Positions 9,126-18,594 of a stretch of 64,000 bases of DNA are shown here, piece after piece. The notes under the pieces are model-generated. The model made no database searches and was not told the origin of the DNA. It saw only the letters and a list, made by a program, of their open reading frames with translations. Each line of letters begins with the position of its first letter. The stretch's first letter is position 1. Location of the stretch: the NCBI RefSeq assembly GCF_015555905.1, contig NZ_JADNLK010000003.1:1-64000 (forward strand). Direction: 5' to 3'. Both the position numbers and the translations under genes were made by a program. Source of the stretch: Clostridium sp. D43t1_170807_H7 (lineage in GTDB: Bacteria; Bacillota; Clostridia; Clostridiales; Clostridiaceae).

Positions 9126-10226
9126 CTATTTAATATTTAATGCATTTTTTAAATAATTAATAGCCTTTTCTTTTTCAATACTAATAATTTCATCGACCTT
9201 ACTAAAATCAACATTAAATATTTGTTCATCACTTACTATATTTTTATCTACTCTATTATTCATATTAAATTTTGAAAGTAATGTTTCTAACCTGGAATTC
9301 ATAGATACTTCCTTATCTTTTCTTGTAAATAATATAAAATTAGTTTTCATTATCAATGAAAATACTATTCCATGAAACGAATCCGTACACATTAGCTTTG
9401 CATTATTTATTAACCATAAGAATTCACTTGGATCGACACTAAATGCATTTTTATCTGAAATATCTAATAAATTAATAACTTCTAAATTATTTTTATTTTT
9501 TATTCTATCAATTTTATTTTTATACTCTTCATCCTTGTTCCCTAAAAAGTAAGTTAGTATATATTCTTTGTCCGATTTCCATTTTGGCTTATTTGCTATA
9601 CTTAACCATTTATGTTTACTTAACATCATTGTAGGATCTACTAAAACACTTGCATCTCTACCCGTTAAATCTTTTATTATCTCTGCTCCTGCTTCTTCTC
9701 TAACAGATAAATGATCCATTTGATTAATTAACATTGAATATTTTTCTCTTAATTCTATGGGAATTTCACTTATTCCAAAACTAGGTGAATAGGCTATCTT
9801 TTGTCCCTTTTTTGCAAATGTTAAAAATTCAATCTCTGAATTAAAGAAAAAATTAGGATTCCAAACTTGATCACTACCAGTAATAAAATAATCATATTCT
9901 TTTTTTATTACATCCGAAATATTACCTTTTGATACGATATGCTTACTTTGATTAATTAATCTATTTGTAAATTGCTCAAATTTAATATAACGTGATATTT
10001 TATTAAATCTTTCATTATTAATGCCTAAATATGAATCATTGATAATATGAATTGTTTTTTTTATAGAATTAATTATTTTTGTTTCTCTTTTATTATTATC
10101 ACCAGTTATATTTTTTATTGTTTCAGCTTCACATCCAATAGATTCTAGTACAACTTGTACTGCATAATTTTGCAATCTGTTCCCATAATTTTGTCCATTA
10201 GTTATAGTAATTATTCCAACTCTCAT
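9126..10226 (-). CDS. Polysaccharide pyruvyl transferase family protein
   Basis: A 366-residue member of the PS_pyruv_trans family (CsaB/WcaK-like), which adds pyruvate ketals from PEP to sugars of surface polymers. Recognisable parts are the N-terminal GIITITNGQNYGNRLQNYA, the central YDYFITGSDQVWNPNFF, and the C-terminal CTDSFHGIVFSLIMKT substrate loop. Its neighbours, the flippase and the F420-hydrogenase-like gene, are its usual companions. The acceptor sugar cannot be told from sequence. Confidence 0.9.
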   Translation of the reverse strand: MRVGIITITNGQNYGNRLQNYAVQVVLESIGCEAETIKNITGDNNKRETKIINSIKKTIHIINDSYLGINNERFNKISRYIKFEQFTNRLINQSKHIVSKGNISDVIKKEYDYFITGSDQVWNPNFFFNSEIEFLTFAKKGQKIAYSPSFGISEIPIELREKYSMLINQMDHLSVREEAGAEIIKDLTGRDASVLVDPTMMLSKHKWLSIANKPKWKSDKEYILTYFLGNKDEEYKNKIDRIKNKNNLEVINLLDISDKNAFSVDPSEFLWLINNAKLMCTDSFHGIVFSLIMKTNFILFTRKDKEVSMNSRLETLLSKFNMNNRVDKNIVSDEQIFNVDFSKVDEIISIEKEKAINYLKNALNIK

Positions 10227-10261
10227 TTTTATTTCCTTTCTGTATTAATTAACTTTTATAT

Positions 10262-11242
10262 TTATCTAATTTTGTACATTTTCTTTTTCAATTCATGAAA
10301 TTTTTTGTAAGCGTAAGGTAAAATTGTAACTAATAAAAACGTCACTTTCCTTTTAAAGGAAATATCCTTACATAACAAATATGAAAATAAATTTTTACGA
10401 AGTTCTTTAATATATTTATTAATAATATTTGAATCATAATTAGCAACTATTAATTTATAGACAGAATCTCTAATACATTCTATATACCATAATTTTATGT
10501 ATTTTTTCATTTCATCATTATCTTCAAATACTTCTAATAACATACTATATGGCTTTTCATATCTTAATGCATTTTGTACAAATATTTTTCTAATGTCATT
10601 TGTAGCACTATTTTCTCTTAAAGTATAATTATATAGCTTTTCACTTGTATATATTGCTGTATCTATTTGCTTTATAATTTTAGTGATTAGTAGAAGATCT
10701 TCACATAGTTCCAAATCACTTTCTAATCTAATTTCATCGAATAGATTTTTTTTAAAAATCTTATTCCACAAAAAACCATTTATGCTTTTTCCTAAAAATA
10801 TTTCTTTAAGTAATTCACTATTAGAATATATTTTAAGTTTATTTTCGTATTTATATGCTTGTAAAACTGTATCTTTTATATATCTATATGAACATATAGA
10901 TACCTGTGAATCATATTTCAATATATTATTTAACAATTTTTTATACATATCTGGTTGTAAAAAATCATCACTATCTACAAACCCTATATAGTCTCCAGTA
11001 GCAATATTAATCCCTTCATTTCTTGAGTCTGAAACACCGCTATTTTCTTTATTTATTAGAATTATTCTCTCATCTCTTTCTTTCCATAACTCACAAATCT
11101 CAAGTGATCCATCAGTTGATCCATCATTTATTAAAATAATCTCTAAATTCTTATACTCTTGCTCTACTATGCTTTGTATACATCTATTTAAATATTTTTC
11201 TACATTATATACTGGAACTATAACAGAAATTAATTTAGACAT
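10262..11242 (-). CDS. Glycosyltransferase family 2
   Basis: A 326-residue GT-A inverting glycosyltransferase. The N-terminus is typical (ISVIVPVYNVEKYLNRCI), followed by INDGSTDGS and the metal-binding VDSDDF. The C-terminal part is charged and ends in a Lys-rich tail that may associate with the membrane. Its start overlaps the end of the preceding GT32 gene by 8 bases, showing translational coupling. It should add one sugar to the repeat unit; donor and acceptor are unknown. Confidence 0.9.
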   Translation of the reverse strand: MSKLISVIVPVYNVEKYLNRCIQSIVEQEYKNLEIILINDGSTDGSLEICELWKERDERIILINKENSGVSDSRNEGINIATGDYIGFVDSDDFLQPDMYKKLLNNILKYDSQVSICSYRYIKDTVLQAYKYENKLKIYSNSELLKEIFLGKSINGFLWNKIFKKNLFDEIRLESDLELCEDLLLITKIIKQIDTAIYTSEKLYNYTLRENSATNDIRKIFVQNALRYEKPYSMLLEVFEDNDEMKKYIKLWYIECIRDSVYKLIVANYDSNIINKYIKELRKNLFSYLLCKDISFKRKVTFLLVTILPYAYKKFHELKKKMYKIR

Positions 11243-12041
11243 ATTTCTCTTTTTTCCTTTTCTTAAATTCTACAAAAACCTTTAACGGACCTAATATCCC
11301 ATACTTTTCAAATCCGTATATAATATTATTACTTATTTTTCCAAAGGTATTTCCAAAAATTTTTCTTAACTTAAACCCTCTTCTAAGCTTTTTTATTTCT
11401 AATTCACCTAACCATGATGAATCAAAATGATGTATAGCATAAGTATTATTAGTAATTTTCATAATATTTGTAGCATATTCCTTTGGCGAAAAATACTCTT
11501 TAGGAAAAACTTTAATTCCATTATTCAAAATTTGCATTGTATTATTAAACTCTAAGTTAGTCGTTTTAGTTAACATTTTAGAAATTATCTCAACATTAGT
11601 AGTTGTATCCATACTTCCATCTTGCTTTATAAAATTGTTAGTTTCATAATATTCCATCCATTTGAATATCCAATTACTTTTCGGTACTGCTCCGATTACT
11701 GCAGTAGATAATCCTTGATTATCTTCAAAACCTATAAATGACTTTAATTTTAGCAAATCATCAAAGGATTTTATAATTTCAAGATCAGTATCTACATATA
11801 TACCGCCTTCTTCATATAATACTTTTAATCTTACATAGTCACTTACAAAAGCCCATTTTTTACACTGATAAGCTTCCTTCACATATTCATTACAATTAAT
11901 ATTGAAATTTTTTTCATTCCATTCAATAATTTCATATCCTAAACAATTTTTTCTCCAACTCTCCATGCATTTTTGAGTTAATTCTGGCAATTCATTTTCT
12001 CCAAACCAGCAATAATGAATTTTTTTAGGTATATTACTCAT
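11235..12041 (-). CDS. GT32-type glycosyltransferase (DXD sugar-binding)
   Basis: A 268-residue protein starting IPKKIHYCWFGENELPELTQ, the signature of the Gly_transf_sug / capsular polysaccharide synthesis family. SDYVRLKVLYEEGGIYVDTD carries the DXD metal and nucleotide-sugar site. A C-terminal aromatic and basic region follows. Both ends overlap neighbouring genes by 8 bases, so it is firmly inside the operon. It transfers a sugar, often Gal or Glc in this family, to the lipid-linked intermediate. Confidence 0.9.
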   Translation of the reverse strand: MSNIPKKIHYCWFGENELPELTQKCMESWRKNCLGYEIIEWNEKNFNINCNEYVKEAYQCKKWAFVSDYVRLKVLYEEGGIYVDTDLEIIKSFDDLLKLKSFIGFEDNQGLSTAVIGAVPKSNWIFKWMEYYETNNFIKQDGSMDTTTNVEIISKMLTKTTNLEFNNTMQILNNGIKVFPKEYFSPKEYATNIMKITNNTYAIHHFDSSWLGELEIKKLRRGFKLRKIFGNTFGKISNNIIYGFEKYGILGPLKVFVEFKKRKKEKYV

Positions 12042-13197
12042 TTAAATTCCCCTCTCTATAAACTTCACGATTAATCCATACATTCCCAGCAATTAATATT
12101 GGAAAACATAACACAGCATTCATTACAAAAGATTCCATGATTGAAAAAAGTACATATGCAATAATAAATATATTTATTCTTTTTATTCTTTTTTTAGCCA
12201 TCATATATAATAATAACGAAATTAAAATAAAATATATAATTCCATAACTTACAAACAATTGTATACTAGCATTATCCAATATCAAAACATCTGTATTATA
12301 TTTGCCCCACGGAATGCTATTATCTATATTCTTTCTCCCTAAAAATGTAAATCCAAACTTTTGAATAGCATATGCACTAAATATTATTCTATAATTTAAC
12401 AAATTATCTATTTGTACTAATATATCGTTAATTATCCCACTACTTTTAAAGTATATACTAGATAAAATAATAAATATAATTGAACTATATAAAAAACCAT
12501 ATTTAGCTATATAATCAATTACCTTTTTAACAATTTTACTTCGCCTCTTTGATAATATAATTAATAAGTATGTACTAACTAATACAATTAATAAAGTTCT
12601 TGTTCCTGTGAAATAATAAAATATTAGTGTAATAACCATAACAATTGATAAATTTAAATAATTTAACTTGTTATACTTTAAATATAGCCATTCTAAAATA
12701 GTCCATAATATAAACATTCCTATTACATTTGCGTGATTAAATCCAAACAAAAATCTTACATCACCATTTTCTCTATACATTACCTCAAATAATTCATTTC
12801 CAAATACCCCGAAGATAATATATAAAATTATATGTAAAAATAAAAAAACAACTTGGGTTGTATACATAATCTTTATTGTCTTATCAATCGATATGCCTTT
12901 AGAAGCCACTATAAACACAAATGATAATAATAATGTAAAATTTTCTATCTTATAACTAGTATATAAACATAATATTCCAATTATAATACAAAAAAAGAAG
13001 GTTTTATATGTTAACCTATCATAATACATTTTAATGAAAAGTATAACTACTATAACAATACTTAAAACTAAATCTATACTTTCAGGATAGTTTATTATTG
13101 TTGAATAATATATCATTAATTTAATTACAGATAAAAAAATTGTAAAATAATATAAATTATTATTAACTTTTACTCTTTTTTCTTTTGCTATATCCAT
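12034..13197 (-). CDS. Wzy-like O-antigen/capsule polymerase
   Basis: A 387-residue membrane protein with about 11-12 hydrophobic segments and a large loop after the middle (residues about 265-305, containing KFGFTFLGRKNID). This is the topology expected of Wzy polymerases that link repeat units outside the membrane. Wzy proteins have little sequence identity, so the call rests on topology, length and position between glycosyltransferases in a cluster that also has a flippase. Confidence 0.75.
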   Translation of the reverse strand: MDIAKEKRVKVNNNLYYFTIFLSVIKLMIYYSTIINYPESIDLVLSIVIVVILFIKMYYDRLTYKTFFFCIIIGILCLYTSYKIENFTLLLSFVFIVASKGISIDKTIKIMYTTQVVFLFLHIILYIIFGVFGNELFEVMYRENGDVRFLFGFNHANVIGMFILWTILEWLYLKYNKLNYLNLSIVMVITLIFYYFTGTRTLLIVLVSTYLLIILSKRRSKIVKKVIDYIAKYGFLYSSIIFIILSSIYFKSSGIINDILVQIDNLLNYRIIFSAYAIQKFGFTFLGRKNIDNSIPWGKYNTDVLILDNASIQLFVSYGIIYFILISLLLYMMAKKRIKRINIFIIAYVLFSIMESFVMNAVLCFPILIAGNVWINREVYREGNLNE

Positions 13198-13253
13198 TTA
13201 TTTAAAAAACCTTTCTTTAATAATAGTCTTTCTCTTTTTACTACCTCTTATAT

Positions 13254-14054
13254 TTATGAATATTGTTTTTCTCTTATTTTACCAAATATTTTTTGTGGTA
13301 TTAATCCTATAATAATTGGTTTAAAAATATATGGAATTCCTTTAATCCCGATATTCATTTTTCTAAACCCTTTCATTCTTACAACAGATTCTTCAAGTCT
13401 ATCTCTCATTTTTCTATATTTTTTATTTCCATTTTCTACCTTATATTTATAAAGTTTTTCTTGAATATTAGCTCCTTTACTACCACACGAATACATAGCC
13501 ATAAATAAATCATAATCCTCACATCTTCTAGTTTCCCATGATACCCTATATAATCCAGCTTTTTCAAAAGCAATTCTTCTCATTAAAATTGAAGGATGTA
13601 TAAATGGGCTATTCCATAAAAAATCATGTATTTGTGGATTTTCTACAAGGGAAAATGTTCCCCATATTCCATTATTATCGTATACATCTGCAATAGTTCC
13701 TACAAAATCTATATCATTATTTTTATCTAAATACTCTATTTGTTTACTTATTCTCTGTGGATAGGATATATCATCTCCATCTTGTCTAGCAATATATTCC
13801 CCTTTTGCAAATTTATACGCATAATTTAAAGCATATGCTAATCCTTGATTTTTATTATATGAAACCACTCTAATTCTATTATCCATTTTTGCTATTTGAT
13901 TCAAAATATGTAATGTATTATCAATAGAACCGTCATTACAAATAATTAATTCCCAATCCGTAAATGTTTGGTTAATTATACTTTTAACACTATCTTCGAG
14001 TTCCTTTGGATTATTACAATTATAAATTCCCATTAATATAGACACTTTTGACAT
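13254..14054 (-). CDS. Glycosyltransferase family 2
   Basis: A 266-residue GT-A enzyme. It has SILMGIYNCNNPKELEDSVK at the N-terminus, ICNDGSIDNT, and ARQDGDDIS as the DXD-type metal site. Residues PFIHPSILMRR and RCEDYDLF are typical of the WcaA-like rhamnosyl/galactosyl group. It is preceded by the acyltransferase gene and followed by wzy. Donor and linkage are unknown. Confidence 0.9.
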   Translation of the reverse strand: MSKVSILMGIYNCNNPKELEDSVKSIINQTFTDWELIICNDGSIDNTLHILNQIAKMDNRIRVVSYNKNQGLAYALNYAYKFAKGEYIARQDGDDISYPQRISKQIEYLDKNNDIDFVGTIADVYDNNGIWGTFSLVENPQIHDFLWNSPFIHPSILMRRIAFEKAGLYRVSWETRRCEDYDLFMAMYSCGSKGANIQEKLYKYKVENGNKKYRKMRDRLEESVVRMKGFRKMNIGIKGIPYIFKPIIIGLIPQKIFGKIREKQYS

Positions 14055-14132
14055 AATTTCTTACCTTCCTATAATAATTATACTTTTTTATAATAGCGCT
14101 ACTAATTATTGATACTTTTCCACTATCAGTTT

Positions 14133-14621
14133 CTACATTCTTTTATCTTCAATTATTATATTATTTTTACATCTTACTATCGTGTTGCTTTGTATATTAC
14201 TATTAATAATACAACCTGCTCCAATCACAACATTATCTCCAATACAAACCCCTTTTAATATAATTACCCCACTACCTATCCAACAGTTTTTACCAATGGA
14301 AATTGGTGCAGTATTATATCCTTGTTGGGAAATTAATTTAATCTTATCTGAAAATTTATGATTATGATCATATAACTTTACATTTTCTCCAAATATAGTA
14401 TCATTACCAATAGAAATTTTATTTAATGAATTTATTGAGCAATAATTATTAAAGAAACATCTTTCTCCTATTTCTACCTTACCTATTCCTTCTATTGACA
14501 TGTTAAATCCTTTTCTAAAGGTACTTTTCTTACCAAACTTAACTTTTTCTTTAAAAATTATTTTATAAAACATTTTTTTTATAATAGCAAATAAATGGTG
14601 TTTAATTTTTAAAATAAGCAT
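14133..14621 (-). CDS. Hexapeptide-repeat O-acyltransferase
   Basis: A 162-residue left-handed beta-helix acyltransferase (WbbJ/CysE-like) that would O-acetylate a sugar of the polymer from acetyl-CoA. Repeats such as IGKNCWIGSGVIILKGVCIG and the catalytic-site sequence LYDHNHKFSD with its paired His residues are visible. It is small but complete. GGGGTGG precedes the start. It lies between GT4 and GT2 genes of the operon. Confidence 0.88.
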   Translation of the reverse strand: MLILKIKHHLFAIIKKMFYKIIFKEKVKFGKKSTFRKGFNMSIEGIGKVEIGERCFFNNYCSINSLNKISIGNDTIFGENVKLYDHNHKFSDKIKLISQQGYNTAPISIGKNCWIGSGVIILKGVCIGDNVVIGAGCIINSNIQSNTIVRCKNNIIIEDKRM

Positions 14622-14696
14622 ATACTTTATTCCACCCCCACTTTAAATCTATCCACTAATTATCTCTTCACTTCTTATCTTTGAATTATTACACCT

Positions 14697-15761
14697 TTAT
14701 GCCAAACTATATATTTTTTTATAACAACTGGAAGTATTTTCAAAATTATGCCTTTCTAAAATATCTTTATAGGCCTTTTTCGAAATATTAACACTGTCTA
14801 CATTTCCAGCTTTAATTTCTTTTATTATCAATATAAATTCTTCTAAATTACTAGCCACAAACCCATTTTCTCCATTAATAATAACATCTCTATTTCCTAT
14901 TACATTACTAACTATGCATATTTTCTTATAATACATTCCTTCAAGCAACGCTATTGGTAACCCTTCCCACAATGATGTTAAAATAAATATATCTGAATCA
15001 TTCATTTTCTTTAATACTTCTTTTTTATTCATCCATCCAGTTATTTCTATATTGTCAGCTGATAATTTTTCCTTCATTTCGCCTTCGCCAATCCATGTAA
15101 ACTCTATATTTGGAAATTCCTCAGCAATTTTATTAAATAACTCTGGATTCTTTTGATAAGATATTCTTCCTACTGTACAAACCTTTAAATTATTAGTATT
15201 AATTATTTTTTCATCCAATTTAGGTAGCTTCGAAATATCTATTCCATTATTAATGACATAAGATTTCTTAGATAACTTTAAAGCTTCTTTATATTCTCCT
15301 TTTGATACACCAATAATGGATCCACACTTTTTGGCTGCAACATACTCTAAAATTTTATATATCTTTTTCTTTAAATTACTTTCATCCTCTTTTAAAAATG
15401 CAAATCCATGAGGATTATATAACACCTTTACATTTCTATCATTACATGCCATTCTCCCTAAAAAACCTGATTTTGATGAATGTAAATGAAGTATATCTGG
15501 TTTTTCACTTTTTATAAGCTTCCTTATTTCAATAAAAGATTTAATATCCTTATTTAAGTTTATATCTCTTATTCCACTTTCTAATTCAATTATCTTTACT
15601 CTTTTATCTATATAGCTTCTATAATCATTTGGAGTTTGTGGTCTAATGGAGCAAGCTAAAACTATATCATATTCATCACAAGTATTGTTTACCAAGTCAA
15701 CCAAAAAAGTAAATACTCCACCACCAAATGCTTCAACGATATGCAACACCTTTTTTTTCAT
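14697..15761 (-). CDS. Glycosyltransferase family 4
   Basis: A 354-residue GT-B retaining glycosyltransferase. The N-terminal domain starts KKVLHIVEAFGGGVFTFLVD, and a Gly-rich acceptor site is followed by ILHLHSSKSGFLGRMA. The C-terminal domain has VGRISYQKNPELF and LTSLWEGLPIALLEGM, the E-x7-E donor-binding motif. An upstream in-frame ATG at 15785 exists. The GGAGGA site lies inside that extension, right before the ATG at 15761, so the latter is chosen. It is probably the second sugar transferase, acting after the WbaP-like enzyme. Confidence 0.92.
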   Translation of the reverse strand: MKKKVLHIVEAFGGGVFTFLVDLVNNTCDEYDIVLACSIRPQTPNDYRSYIDKRVKIIELESGIRDINLNKDIKSFIEIRKLIKSEKPDILHLHSSKSGFLGRMACNDRNVKVLYNPHGFAFLKEDESNLKKKIYKILEYVAAKKCGSIIGVSKGEYKEALKLSKKSYVINNGIDISKLPKLDEKIINTNNLKVCTVGRISYQKNPELFNKIAEEFPNIEFTWIGEGEMKEKLSADNIEITGWMNKKEVLKKMNDSDIFILTSLWEGLPIALLEGMYYKKICIVSNVIGNRDVIINGENGFVASNLEEFILIIKEIKAGNVDSVNISKKAYKDILERHNFENTSSCYKKIYSLA

Positions 15762-15793
15762 ACTTTTCCTCCATTCTACTGACAACTTATAAT

Positions 15794-16444
15794 CTAATGA
15801 GCGTTTTTATCCCCAAACAACACTCCCACAGTCTTAAATATCAACTTAATATCAATCCAAAGATTTCTTTCCTTAACATACCTAATATCAAGCTTCATCC
15901 AATCTTCAAAGTCAATATTATTTCTCCCACTAACTTGCCAATAACAAGTAAGTCCTGGCTTAACTTCTAATCTCCTATGCATCCAATCCTCAAATTGAGC
16001 TACTTCCTTAGGTAAACTTGGTCTAGGTCCAACTAAGCTCATATCCCCCTTAAGAATATTCCAAAGCTGTGGAAGCTCATCAATAGAAGTTTTTCTAATA
16101 AACTTACCAACCTTAGTAACTCTAGGATCATCTTTCATTTTAAACATAGGTCCAGACATTTCATTTTGAGCAGCTAGCTTCTCCTTAAGTTCTTCAGCAT
16201 TAACTACCATAGATCTGAACTTATACATATCAAACTCTTTACCATTTCTTCCAACTCTCTTTTGTGAGAAAAACACAGGTCCCTTAGAAGTAAACTTAAT
16301 AATAATTGCTATAATAATAAATAATGGACTAAATGCTAATAATCCCATAAAAGAACAGATAATATCAATTAATCTCTTAATAATCTCATAAAAACTGAAT
16401 CCTCTAGTAGATTCATTTTCAAAATCTAATTGTGTACCCTCCAT
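15794..16444 (-). CDS. Undecaprenyl-phosphate sugar phosphotransferase (WbaP/CpsE type)
   Basis: Starts each repeat unit by moving a sugar-1-phosphate onto undecaprenyl phosphate at the inner face of the membrane. It is 216 residues long, the short form lacking the extra N-terminal membrane segments of E. coli WbaP. One hydrophobic re-entrant segment (residues about 25-50) is followed by KRVGRNGKEFDMYKFRSM, TSIDELPQLWNILKGDMSLV, GPRPSLPKE and GLTCYWQVSGRN, all catalytic-domain hallmarks. GAGGGGGG precedes the start. Confidence 0.93.
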   Translation of the reverse strand: MEGTQLDFENESTRGFSFYEIIKRLIDIICSFMGLLAFSPLFIIIAIIIKFTSKGPVFFSQKRVGRNGKEFDMYKFRSMVVNAEELKEKLAAQNEMSGPMFKMKDDPRVTKVGKFIRKTSIDELPQLWNILKGDMSLVGPRPSLPKEVAQFEDWMHRRLEVKPGLTCYWQVSGRNNIDFEDWMKLDIRYVKERNLWIDIKLIFKTVGVLFGDKNAH

Positions 16445-16561
16445 ACATTTCCCCCCTCTTTCAATTTGTAAAATTAGTTATCTTTTTTTCCCATAAAAAG
16501 GTAAATTATTTCTTCCCTTTAGTTAACTTGCCTTTTAAAAATTATTTACCCTCTAAATTTC

Positions 16562-17248
16562 CTAGTGTCTTTTAGTTCTTCTTCCTGTTCTACCTTCTTC
16601 ATCTCCATAATAATAGTAATACTTATCTTTACTATTATCTGCAGCATTAAGAACTGTTCCAATAATATTTCCATTAACTTTATTTATAATAGAAACCGCA
16701 TTATGAACTGCATCCTTCTTAGTTACTCCTGCTCTTACAACTAGTAAGCTACCATCAACTTTAGTTGATAAAATTTGTGCATCTGCTACAGCTTGAAGTG
16801 GTGGAGTATCTAATACTATATAATCAAAATGCTTTTTCATTTCTTCTAAAAATGCTGTCATTGCTTTAGAACCAAGCATTTCTGCTGGATTTGGTGGAAT
16901 CTTCCCTGATGGTACAATTGTTAAATTATCATTGTATTTATGTGCTACTGATTCCATCTTCTTATTTCCAACTAATAAATCTGAAATGCCATATGTATTG
17001 CTAATTCTAAACTTCTTATGAACAGAAGGTCTTCTCATATCACAATCAACTAAAAGCACTTTGCTTTCCCCTTGTGCTAATACTAAAGCTAAGTTACCTG
17101 AAACAGTACTTTTACCTTCCCCTGGATTTGCACTAGTAACAACTAAAGTTTGATATTTCTTATCAAAAGATGAATACTGTATATTAGTTCTTAAACTTCT
17201 ATAAGCTTCTGCTTCTATAGATTTAGGTTTTGTCTCAACTATAAACAT
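16562..17248 (-). CDS. BY-family tyrosine kinase (CapB/YwqD-like)
   Basis: A 228-residue cytoplasmic bacterial tyrosine kinase that controls polymer length and export with the Wzz-like activator encoded just before it. Walker A is TSANPGEGKST (about 39-48), Walker A' is LLVDCDMRRPS, and Walker B is YIVLDTPP. The C-terminus has a run of five Tyr (210-214), the usual autophosphorylation cluster, then a basic tail. The genes are 15 bases apart. The PHP phosphatase at 19.4-20.1 kb is the likely partner that removes the phosphates. Confidence 0.93.
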   Translation of the reverse strand: MFIVETKPKSIEAEAYRSLRTNIQYSSFDKKYQTLVVTSANPGEGKSTVSGNLALVLAQGESKVLLVDCDMRRPSVHKKFRISNTYGISDLLVGNKKMESVAHKYNDNLTIVPSGKIPPNPAEMLGSKAMTAFLEEMKKHFDYIVLDTPPLQAVADAQILSTKVDGSLLVVRAGVTKKDAVHNAVSIINKVNGNIIGTVLNAADNSKDKYYYYYGDEEGRTGRRTKRH

Positions 17249-17262
17249 TTATTTCCCTCCTA

Positions 17263-17946
17263 TTATTCATCACATGAAGGAATTAATCCAAGTACTGGAA
17301 TATTTAATTCTCTTTCAAGATTTTCTTTAGTTTTAAAAGTATTATCAAGATATTCTAAAAGGAATACTAATCCTACACTTACCATAAGACCTAATAAAAA
17401 TGCTATTGCAATATTCATTTTCTTATTAGGTGCTACTGGATTTTCTGGTAATTGAACTGCTTCAATTACTCTAACATTACCATTTGGTACAAGTTCCTTT
17501 GATAAAATAACAAATTCATTAGTTATGTTTTCTAATATTGATTTTGCTACTTCTGGATCATTGTTTTTATATTTAATTTGAAGTATTTGCGTATCAGCTA
17601 TAGGAGTTACTGTTAAACTATCTTTAACATCCTTAACACTTAAGTCTGCATTTGTACTATTAATTGCAGCTTGTACTACTTCATTTGTTTTTATTGTTTC
17701 TGCATAAGTTTGTAAAAGCTTTTGATACATTTGAATATCATTAGTATTGTATCCTTCTAAACTGCTTTCTTCCTTCCCCACGAAAACCTTAGTGCTTGCC
17801 TCATAAGTTGGCTTAATTACGAAGAAGCTTAATATTCCTGAAATTAATGTAGCAACTAAAGTAATAGAAACTATTAATATCCAACGTTTCTTTAATGCTT
17901 CAAAAATTTCCGATATGCTTATTACTTGTTCTTCCATTTCATTCAT
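17263..17946 (-). CDS. Wzz/CapA-like chain-length regulator and kinase activator
   Basis: A 227-residue membrane protein with two membrane segments (about 21-44 and 182-205) around an extracellular Wzz domain (TYEASTKVFVG to the Pro-rich VQLPENPVAPNKKMN before the second segment). The short cytoplasmic tail would activate the BY-kinase encoded next, as CapA does for CapB. It is the first gene of the polysaccharide operon. AAGGAGAG precedes the start. Confidence 0.92.
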   Translation of the reverse strand: MNEMEEQVISISEIFEALKKRWILIVSITLVATLISGILSFFVIKPTYEASTKVFVGKEESSLEGYNTNDIQMYQKLLQTYAETIKTNEVVQAAINSTNADLSVKDVKDSLTVTPIADTQILQIKYKNNDPEVAKSILENITNEFVILSKELVPNGNVRVIEAVQLPENPVAPNKKMNIAIAFLLGLMVSVGLVFLLEYLDNTFKTKENLERELNIPVLGLIPSCDE

Positions 17947-18203
17947 TAATAAACTCTCCTTTTCTTTTTTTAGATTTTATATTTTATTTTAGTTGTTTAA
18001 AAATTTACTACTTATCTGTTAATTTCTTAACATATATTATTAATTAATTTTATATTTACTTATATAACTAATGATTAATATGGAATATTTAATTTGAAAT
18101 TTAATAGAGCTTTAATTATATAAATAATTTTTAATGCTCCTCTTACCATATTATCTTTTCTCCTGTTTTTATATATTTTTCAACATTTTTTTTGACAAAG
18201 CCA

Positions 18204-18209
18204 ATTATA
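18204..18209 (-). promoter_or_regulatory. Candidate -10 box of the polysaccharide operon
   Basis: TATAAT on the minus strand (GATATAATTGG) lies about 260 bases before the Wzz-like gene. The -35 region is weak (TTTTAA, 17 bases upstream). The stretch 17947-18494 has no gene; it is AT-rich leader with no recognised riboswitch. Confidence 0.35.
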
Positions 18210-18494
18210 TCATAAAAGGAATACTCTTAAAAGCTTTCTAAAGCTATGGAATTTTAATCAGTAAAACCTTTTCATTTGCCATATTGTTTTATTTTGCAGA
18301 TTAACTTTTTCTATTATTTCCTTCATTTCCTTTATTTTGATTTTTTATTTCTCTTTTTTAAATTTCTCTTTGAATTCCTCATACTTACTATTTTTACTTG
18401 TCGGAAATTGTTGCAATTTTTTATATTTAAATTTGTTAATTTTTTTTAACTTTTTTGAATTCTTGTAAAATCTCACAAAACTTACGCTTTTCAG

Positions 18495-18549
18495 TTTCCA
18501 TTTTTTTGAATATGTAGTATAATAAACATATGTTCGAGAATGTATGTTC
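18495..18549 (+). promoter_or_regulatory. Promoter with two tandem LexA-like boxes
   Basis: A -35-like TTTCCA (18495-18500) and a perfect TATAAT (18518-18523) are 17 bases apart. Immediately behind lie two boxes close to the Gram-positive LexA site GAAC-N4-GTTC: AAACATATGTTC (18524-18535) and GAATGTATGTTC (18538-18549). Each has one mismatch in the eight defined bases. They cover the expected transcription start of the sigma-factor gene, the right place for repression lifted by DNA damage. LexA binding is inferred, not shown. Confidence 0.65.
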
Positions 18550-18594
18550 GCTTTTTTTTATAAAAAGCCGTATTCAATTTAGGGGGTGTCAATT